Source of the DNA: Pseudofrankia coriaricola
GTDB lineage: Bacteria; Actinomycetota; Actinomycetes; Frankiales; Frankiaceae
DNA: 57,519 nt
NCBI RefSeq assembly: GCF_001854805.1
Contig: NZ_MBLO01000244.1
Coordinates: 1 to 57,519, forward strand
Direction of reading: 5' to 3'
Part shown: piece by piece, positions 52,156-57,519 of the stretch
How positions within the stretch are numbered: position 1 is the first letter of the stretch
How the letters are laid out: each line of letters begins with the position of its first letter
The notes under the pieces: generated by a model
Database searches by the model: none
What the model was told of the DNA's origin: nothing
What the model saw: the letters and a program-made list of their open reading frames with translations, nothing else
Made by a program: the position numbers and the translations under genes

Positions 52156-53238
52156 TTGTCCCGTCGTGGCATGGCCTGGCTCCCGGACGACTGGGACGAG
52201 CTTGTGCGCGGCCGGCATCGCACGGACGGCGCCCCGAACGGGGCCCGCCGGCGGACCGGCAACCAACCCCGCCGGGTCAGCACGATCGCCGCGTTCACGA
52301 CCGGCACGCTCGCAGTCTCCACCGCCGCGTTCGCCGCCACGGTCCCCTCCTCGGACTCGCCCTCGACCGTCGACACGAACCCGCAGAACAGCAGCACCAC
52401 CTACGAGGCGAGCGCCCTGGGCGCCGCGTTCGGGGGCGGGGGCGACGAGAGCGGCGCCAGCGGCCTGGGCCGCGCCGTGTCCGACGGTTCCGGCTCGGGC
52501 GGCCTCGCGGGAGCGGTGGCCGACTCCGGCCCGGTCTTCACCAACCTGACGCTCACCGCGGACCACACCACCGTCCAGCCCAACGCTCCGGTCGTGTTGA
52601 CCGTCAAGGCGAGCGAGGCTCTCGACGGCTCGGCGCTGGTCCGCCAGAAGGTGAAGATCGTCGTGGTGGACGGGCCGAAGTGGCAGGCCACCACCACCCT
52701 CACCACTGACGACCAAGGCCAGGCGAGCATCACCGCCCGGCTGCTGTCGACCACCACGCTCACCGCCGTGTTCGACGGCGGCAGCACGCTGCGGCCCTCG
52801 GTGGCCGGCGCGACCACGATCACGATCCAGCAGCGCAGGAGCGACGACTACCTCGACACCGGCGTCCCGTCGGTCATCCAGGGCAGCACCATCGGCGAGA
52901 AGGCCGTCTACCTCGCCTCGCTGCAGAAGGGCAAGCCGTACGTCTACGGCTCGGAGGGCCCGTACTCGTTCGACTGCTCGGGCCTCGTCCAGTACGTCTT
53001 CAAGCAGCTCGGCCGCAACCTGCCACGCACCGCCGAGGCACAGTACTGGGCCACGACGCACGTCGCCCAGTCGGGCAAGCAGCCGGGCGACCTGATCTTC
53101 TACGGCAGCCCGGGCAACATCTACCACGTCGGCATCTACGCCGGTAACGGTTACATGTGGGCCGCCCCGCAGACCGGTGGTGTGGTGTCCCTGCGCCCGA
53201 TCTACAGCTCGACCTACCTGGTCGGCCGGGTCATGTGA
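52156..53238 (+). CDS. NlpC/P60 cell-wall peptidase under c-di-AMP riboswitch
   Basis: A 360-residue secreted hydrolase. A 40-residue lead (MAWLPDDWDELVRGRHRTDG) precedes an export helix TIAAFTTGTLAVSTAAFAAT. A Ser/Gly linker is followed by an Ig-like domain of about 100 residues (LTLTADHTTVQPNAPVVLTV) and the C-terminal NlpC/P60 domain. Its catalytic Cys is in YSFDCSGLVQYVF, the His in IYHVGIYAGNGYM, and a polar third residue follows. Such enzymes cut D-Glu/meso-DAP bonds during growth or germination. The start is TTG 52156 with GGAAGGA upstream, directly after the riboswitch; a later ATG (52171) is less well placed. Confidence 0.92.
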   Translation: MSRRGMAWLPDDWDELVRGRHRTDGAPNGARRRTGNQPRRVSTIAAFTTGTLAVSTAAFAATVPSSDSPSTVDTNPQNSSTTYEASALGAAFGGGGDESGASGLGRAVSDGSGSGGLAGAVADSGPVFTNLTLTADHTTVQPNAPVVLTVKASEALDGSALVRQKVKIVVVDGPKWQATTTLTTDDQGQASITARLLSTTTLTAVFDGGSTLRPSVAGATTITIQQRRSDDYLDTGVPSVIQGSTIGEKAVYLASLQKGKPYVYGSEGPYSFDCSGLVQYVFKQLGRNLPRTAEAQYWATTHVAQSGKQPGDLIFYGSPGNIYHVGIYAGNGYMWAAPQTGGVVSLRPIYSSTYLVGRVM

Positions 53239-53246
53239 CGGGACGC

Positions 53247-53270
53247 GGCCAGGCGCGGAGCGCCCCGGCC
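53247..53270 (+). terminator. imperfect hairpin after the NlpC/P60 gene
   Basis: GGCC-A-GGCGC and GCGCC-CC-GGCC pair with an asymmetric bulge, eight bases after the stop codon, followed by GTGTCTTCGTCTCC. Confidence 0.45.
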
Positions 53271-53800
53271 GTGTCTTCGTCTCCCGGACGCTTCGCGCCC
53301 GACCAGCCTGGATCCCGATGCCTGTTCATGGCGGGGGTAGCTCTTCTTCGGGCCCGGTGAGCCAGGTCCAGTCGGCGGCGGACGGTTCCCCGCGGCTATT
53401 TCCCCGCGGGCGACGGTGTGGACGAGGCTTCATGCGTCCCGCGGCCGGAAGCCGGTGATCCTCATCTCCTTCTGATCCGGCTGACCTGGTCCGCCGCGGC
53501 GGTCTGCGGCCGGTGCCGAGCCCTGCCCGGAACGCGCGGCGGGGCTGCCGGCGCCACGGTCCGCGCCGCGGAAGGCCCGGGTTACGCCCTCAGTGCCGGC
53601 GCCCGGTCGGGCGCGCTGTCCTGCCCGCCCTCGCCGCGCCCGCGTGCATGGTCATCGACTAGCGTCTTGCCTCCAGAGGGCGCGCCGATCCTGCCGGGCG
53701 CGCCACGGTACGCGTGTGCCCGACGCGGGCAGGACATTTCCGCGTCTCCTTTGGCCCGTAATCTTGCTGGCAGGTCGCCGCTGAGGGGAGGAAATGCCGC
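53271..53800. other. no gene recognised
   Basis: Short frames on both strands lack domains. The end contains the ribosome site GAGGGGAGG of the next gene. I see nothing else. Confidence 0.4.
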
Positions 53801-54424
53801 ATGACGAGCGCCTCCGCCCCCAGCGACCGGATCTGGACCATCCCGAACCTGCTGTCCGCGCTGCGCCTGCTCGGTGTACCCGTCTTCCTGTGGCTCGTGC
53901 TCGGCCCGCACGCCGACTGGGTGGCGCTGGGCATCCTGGTCTTCGCCGGCATCAGTGACTATCTCGACGGCCGGCTCGCTCGGGCCCTGGGCCAGACCAG
54001 CCGCCTGGGCATCCTGCTCGACCCGCTCGCCGACCGGCTCTACATCCTCGCCACCATCGTCGCCCTCGCCGTCCGGGGGATCATTCCCTGGTGGCTGTTC
54101 GCGGCGATCGTCGGCCGCGACGTGTTCATCACCCTGCTGCTCATCCCGATGCGCCGCCTGGGCCTGGGCACCGCGCTGCCGGTGCACTACCTGGGCAAGG
54201 CGGCCACCTTCAACCTGCTGTACGCCTTCCCGCTGCTGCTGCTCGCCGACGGTCACGGGACGGTCTCGACCGTGGTCCGCCCGCTCGGCTGGGCGTTCGC
54301 GATCTGGGGGACCGCGCTGTACTGGTGGGCCGGGCTGCTCTACGCCTTCCAGGTCGCCGGCATCGCCCGGGCCCGCCGGCAGGCCGCCCGGGGCCGGCCG
54401 TCCCCGGCGGGAGGCTCGCCGTGA
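53801..54424 (+). CDS. CDP-alcohol phosphatidyltransferase
   Basis: A 207-residue integral membrane enzyme with about six helices. The CDP-OH motif is complete: ISDYLDGRLARALGQTSRLG then ILLDPLADRLY, giving the D-G-x2-A-R-x8-G-x3-D-x3-D pattern that binds metal and CDP. It begins with RIWTIPNLLSALRLLG, as in PgsA/cardiolipin-synthase-like enzymes. It joins a CDP-diacylglycerol to an alcohol such as glycerol phosphate or inositol phosphate. In actinobacteria this gene (Rv1822/PgsA2-like) stands at the head of a conserved cluster with DUF881 genes, as here. ATG 53801 has GAGGGGAGG upstream; its stop overlaps the next start (GTGA). Confidence 0.9.
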   Translation: MTSASAPSDRIWTIPNLLSALRLLGVPVFLWLVLGPHADWVALGILVFAGISDYLDGRLARALGQTSRLGILLDPLADRLYILATIVALAVRGIIPWWLFAAIVGRDVFITLLLIPMRRLGLGTALPVHYLGKAATFNLLYAFPLLLLADGHGTVSTVVRPLGWAFAIWGTALYWWAGLLYAFQVAGIARARRQAARGRPSPAGGSP

Positions 54425-56976
54425 GAGCCGTGGTCATGGCCGGCGGGGAGGGCACCCGGCTGCGGCCGCTGACCGCGAACGCGCCCAAGCCGCTGCTGCC
54501 GGTCGTCAACCGGCCGATCATGGAGCATGTCCTTCGGCTGCTGAAGCGGCACGGCTTCGACGAGACGGTGATCACCGTCCAGTTCCTCGCCGCGATGGTG
54601 CGTACCTACTTCGGTGACGGCGACGAGCTCGGCATGCACCTGTCGTATGCCACCGAGTCGACGCCGCTGGGCACCGCGGGCAGCGTGAAGAACGCCGAGG
54701 CGGCGCTGCGCGACGAGCAGTTCCTGGTGATCAGCGGCGACGCGCTCACCGACATCGACCTGACCGAGCTCGTCGCCGAGCATCGCAAGAACGGCGCGCT
54801 GGTCACCGTCGCCCTCAAGTCGGTGCCGGACCCGCTGGAGTTCGGCATCGTCATCGCCGGCGAGGACGGCCGGATCTCCCGCTTCCTGGAGAAGCCGACC
54901 TGGGGCCAGGTCTTCTCCGACACGGTCAACACCGGCATCTACGTCATGGAGCCGGAGGTGTTCGACCACGTCCCGGCCGGTGAGCCCGTCGACTGGTCGG
55001 CCGACGTGTTCCCCCGCCTGGTCGCCGCCGGCGCCCCCGTGTTCGGGCACGTCGTGTCCGGCTACTGGGAGGACGTGGGCACGATCGCCAGCTTCCTTCG
55101 GGTCCAGGCCGACGTGCTCAACCAGCAGGTCGACGTGGAGATCGGCGGTTTCGAGGTCTCGCCGGGGGTGTGGGTCGGCGAGGACACCGACGTCCACCCG
55201 GACGCGGTGCTCAAGGGCCCGCTCGTCGTCGGCGACTACTCGAAGGTCGAGGCCGGCGCGGAACTGCGCGAGTTCACCGTCGTCGGCAGCAACGTCGTCA
55301 TCAAGCAGGGCGCCTTCCTGCACCGCGCGGTCGTCGGTGACAACGCGCTGATCGGCGCGCGGACCAACCTGCGCGGCTGCGTCATCGGCAAGGGCACCGA
55401 CGTGCGTCGCGCCGCCCGCGTCGAGGAGGGCGCCGTCGTCGCCGAGGCCTGTGTCGTCGAGGAGGAGGCGTTCATCTCCCACGACGTGCGGGTCTACCCG
55501 TACAAGACGATCGAGGCCGGCGCCGTCGTCAACACCTCGGTCATCTGGGAGTCGCGCGGGCAGCGGTCGCTGTTCGGCCCGCGTGGCGTCTCCGGCCTGA
55601 TCAACGCCGAGATCACCCCGGAGCTGGCGGTCCGGCTCGCCGCCGCCTACGCGACCACGCTGCGCAAGGGCGCGACCGTCACCACCGCCCGCGACGGCTC
55701 GCGCGCCGCCCGGGCGCTCAAGCGCGCGGTGATCAGCGCGCTCACCACGAGCGCGATCAACGTCCGTGACCTGGAGGTCGCGGCCATGCCGGTCGCCCGG
55801 TTCGACGTGCGCACGTCGGACGCGGCCGGCGGGATCATCCTGCGCACGACCGAAGGCGACCCCGAGCGCATCGACATCGTCTTTCTCGACGCCGACGGCG
55901 ACGACCTGTCGCCCGCGGCGCAGCGCAAGCTGGACCGGGTGTTCTCCCGCCAGGAGTTCCGCCGTGCCTTCCCCGGCGAGATCGGCGACCTGCGGCTCCC
56001 GGCGCGCACCGCCGACCGCTACACCCAGGACCTGCTGGACCAGGTCGACACCTCCGGCGTCGCCGAGGCCGACCTGAAGGTCGTCGTCGATCCCTCCGGC
56101 GGTGCCGCGTCGCTGGTGCTGCCGACGCTGCTCGGCCGGCTCGGCGTCGACGTGCTCACGGTCAACAACCGCCTCGACGACACCGTCACCACCCACACCG
56201 AGGCGCAGCGCCACCGCGCCGTCGAGCGGCTCGGCGAGCTGGTGGCGAGCTCCCGGGCGGCGTTCGGGGTCCGGTTCGACCAGGTGGGAGAGCGGATCAC
56301 CATCGTCGACGAGCGGGGCGACCTGATCGACGACGACCGGGCGCTGCTGGTCTTCCTCGACCTGGTCGCCGCCGAGAACCGGGGCGGCGAGGTGGCCGTG
56401 CCGGTCACCACGACGCTGGTCGCCGACCAGGTCACCCAGTTCCACGGCCTGACGGTGCGGCGCACGTCGCTGTCGGCCGCCGACCTGCCCCGGGTGGCGC
56501 GCGACCCCAGGGTCGTGTTCGCCGCCGACGGGCGCGGCGGGTTCGTCGTGCCCGAGTTCGGCGCGGCGCTCGACGGGCTCGCGGCGTTCGTCCGGCTGCT
56601 CTCGCTGGTCGCGCGCACCCGGCTGACCCTGTCCGCGATCGACGCGCGGATCCCGCCGGTCGCGGTCGTGCGCCGCTCGGTGCCGACGCCGTGGGCGGCC
56701 AAGGGGACGGTGATGCGCCGGGTCGTCGAGTCGGTCGACGCGGCCGCCGGGCACGTCATCGACACGACCGACGGCGTGCGGGTGGTGCGCCCGGACGGGG
56801 CGTGGGTGCTGGTGCTGCCCGACCCGGCCGAGGCGGTCACCCATCTGTGGGCCGAGGCCGGCGACCGGGACGAGGCCCGCGCCCTGCTGCGCCACTGGGC
56901 CGCCGTCGTCGAGGCCGACCACCGCGACCGCGCGTCCACATCCCACGGCCAGTACGGCCCTCACAGCCACCACTGA
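54421..56976 (+). CDS. mannose-1-phosphate guanylyltransferase-like fusion with degenerate phosphomannomutase domain
   Basis: An 851-residue protein. Residues 1-240 are a sugar-nucleotidyltransferase: VVMAGGEGTRLRPLTANAPK, VISGDALTDIDL, NTGIYVMEPEVF and GYWEDVGTIASF. Residues 250-360 are left-handed beta-helix repeats (VLKGPLVVGDYSKVEAGAEL). Residues 375-851 resemble phosphohexomutase, but the phosphoserine loop expected as TASHNP reads RTTEGDP, and the metal loop expected as DGDADR reads DQVGERI. The mutase half is thus probably non-catalytic. GTG 54421 overlaps the upstream stop in GTGA. The nucleotidyltransferase half likely makes GDP-mannose or another NDP-sugar for cell-envelope glycans; the exact sugar is not proven. 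Confidence 0.88.
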   Translation: MRAVVMAGGEGTRLRPLTANAPKPLLPVVNRPIMEHVLRLLKRHGFDETVITVQFLAAMVRTYFGDGDELGMHLSYATESTPLGTAGSVKNAEAALRDEQFLVISGDALTDIDLTELVAEHRKNGALVTVALKSVPDPLEFGIVIAGEDGRISRFLEKPTWGQVFSDTVNTGIYVMEPEVFDHVPAGEPVDWSADVFPRLVAAGAPVFGHVVSGYWEDVGTIASFLRVQADVLNQQVDVEIGGFEVSPGVWVGEDTDVHPDAVLKGPLVVGDYSKVEAGAELREFTVVGSNVVIKQGAFLHRAVVGDNALIGARTNLRGCVIGKGTDVRRAARVEEGAVVAEACVVEEEAFISHDVRVYPYKTIEAGAVVNTSVIWESRGQRSLFGPRGVSGLINAEITPELAVRLAAAYATTLRKGATVTTARDGSRAARALKRAVISALTTSAINVRDLEVAAMPVARFDVRTSDAAGGIILRTTEGDPERIDIVFLDADGDDLSPAAQRKLDRVFSRQEFRRAFPGEIGDLRLPARTADRYTQDLLDQVDTSGVAEADLKVVVDPSGGAASLVLPTLLGRLGVDVLTVNNRLDDTVTTHTEAQRHRAVERLGELVASSRAAFGVRFDQVGERITIVDERGDLIDDDRALLVFLDLVAAENRGGEVAVPVTTTLVADQVTQFHGLTVRRTSLSAADLPRVARDPRVVFAADGRGGFVVPEFGAALDGLAAFVRLLSLVARTRLTLSAIDARIPPVAVVRRSVPTPWAAKGTVMRRVVESVDAAAGHVIDTTDGVRVVRPDGAWVLVLPDPAEAVTHLWAEAGDRDEARALLRHWAAVVEADHRDRASTSHGQYGPHSHH

Positions 56977-57061
56977 CGCGGGCCGGTGACGGTGAGGGCG
57001 CCGACACGGCCGGGCGCCCGCGCGGGTGCGCTGCGCGCCAGTGGCTTCGGCGTCGGTGAGA

Positions 57062-57519
57062 ATGCCCGGTGTGCGCGCGCCCGGATCGGCCCTGACCCCT
57101 GGACCGGGCCTCCAGACTCGCGAAACCCCTCCAGCGTCCAGGTCCCCTGGGGCGGCGGCCCCGCTCGCCCTGGTGGCCGCTGGGGCGCTGGATCCGGCCT
57201 ACCGCGCCGCCGCGGCGCGCCGTGCCCGGCGCGCCGGGCCGGCCGAGGCCACCGGCGGGGTCGGTGCGGCCCGTGCCGCCGCGGCCCGCCGCCGGCCGTC
57301 GCGACTGGTCACCCTCGCGCTGGCCGCCATGGTCGGGCTGCTGCTGGCCGACGCGGCCGGCACCTGGCGGGCCGGCGCGCCCGCCAGGGCATACGCCGAC
57401 GCGGCGCTGATCACCGAGCGCGACCGCCGCGCCGCCGACGTCGCCACGCTGACCGGCCGGGCACGGACGCTGCAGGCCGACGTCGACGCGGCCAGGGCCG
57501 CGCTCGCGCTCGGCGAGGG
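57062..57519 (+). CDS. DUF881 family protein, partial (runs off the window)
   Basis: The first 152 codons of a longer gene. The N-terminal 95 residues are Ala/Arg/Pro-rich. Then comes a membrane helix LVTLALAAMVGLLLADAAGT, and ALITERDRRAADVATLTGRA begins a coiled-coil segment as in DUF881 proteins (YlxW-like). These membrane proteins usually come in pairs around a small basic DUF1290 protein, after the CDP-alcohol transferase, and their function is unknown (possibly linked to division or envelope maintenance). ATG 57062 follows GGTGAG. The stop codon lies beyond the window. Confidence 0.82.
   Translation, partial: MPGVRAPGSALTPGPGLQTRETPPASRSPGAAAPLALVAAGALDPAYRAAAARRARRAGPAEATGGVGAARAAAARRRPSRLVTLALAAMVGLLLADAAGTWRAGAPARAYADAALITERDRRAADVATLTGRARTLQADVDAARAALALGE

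Noticed and set aside
54340-56973. An 877-codon minus-strand open frame
   Set aside because: It mirrors the nucleotidyltransferase fusion. Its His/Asp/Arg/Val bias is what the antisense of high-GC genes gives; no motif is present.

Overview
The window is high-GC DNA from an actinomycete. Frankiaceae (Frankia, Parafrankia or Pseudofrankia) is my best inference, because of the base composition, the mycothiol/NDMA-type alcohol dehydrogenase, the many TetR regulators and the parA-scpA-scpB-rluB-tyrA-cmk-plsC-der order. No rRNA or other species-level marker is present, so the genus is not proven.

Region 1 (about 1-34 kb) is accessory. It begins with a truncated short-chain dehydrogenase, then an aldo/keto reductase, a sugar-isomerase-like TIM barrel and a zinc alcohol dehydrogenase divergent from a TetR gene. 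Next come a chimeric winged-helix remnant, a YbdK-type carboxylate-amine ligase, an SDR unit divergent from a TetR gene across three palindromic operators, and a Tat-exported phosphoesterase. A catabolic block (12.5-25.8 kb) holds an NDMA-dependent alcohol dehydrogenase, two SDR/thioesterase-type enzymes, a FadH-like dienoyl-CoA reductase, an acyl-CoA ligase and, at each flank, one metal-dependent amidohydrolase of family 2 and one of family 3. An orphan branched-chain-type solute-binding lipoprotein follows. The block looks like a pathway that hydrolyses an amide, lactone or ring substrate, activates it to a CoA thioester, reduces it and releases it; the substrate is not known. AT-rich palindromes sit in its short promoter regions. 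Broken genes are scattered through region 1: an SDR, an ABC ATPase, an IS5-type transposase, two TPR/NB-ARC-type fragments, a quinone oxidoreductase, a Ser/Thr kinase and a histidine kinase. This indicates repeated insertion and deletion.

Region 2 (about 34-38 kb) is transitional: an Rrf2 regulator divergent from an NmrA-like oxidoreductase over a perfect palindrome, a type II NADH dehydrogenase, a LapA-domain membrane protein and a PaaI thioesterase.

Region 3 (38.2-57.5 kb) is conserved chromosome: parA, an M50-like membrane protein with a degenerate zinc site, scpA, scpB (translationally coupled), an RluB-type pseudouridine synthase, tyrA, cmk, plsC, der, a tRNA-Pro(GGG), a small secreted Asp/Gly-rich protein with a sorting-like tail divergent from a class F-like sortase, a c-di-AMP (ydaO-type) riboswitch leading an NlpC/P60 wall hydrolase, a CDP-alcohol phosphatidyltransferase overlapping a very large nucleotidyltransferase/phosphomannomutase-like fusion whose mutase half has lost its active-site motifs, and the 5' part of a DUF881 gene running off the window.

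The most interesting leads are the mirrored amidohydrolase block with its AT-rich operators, the sortase with its divergent candidate substrate next to a c-di-AMP-controlled wall hydrolase, and two conserved-cluster proteins (M50-like and mutase-like) that appear to have become non-catalytic.
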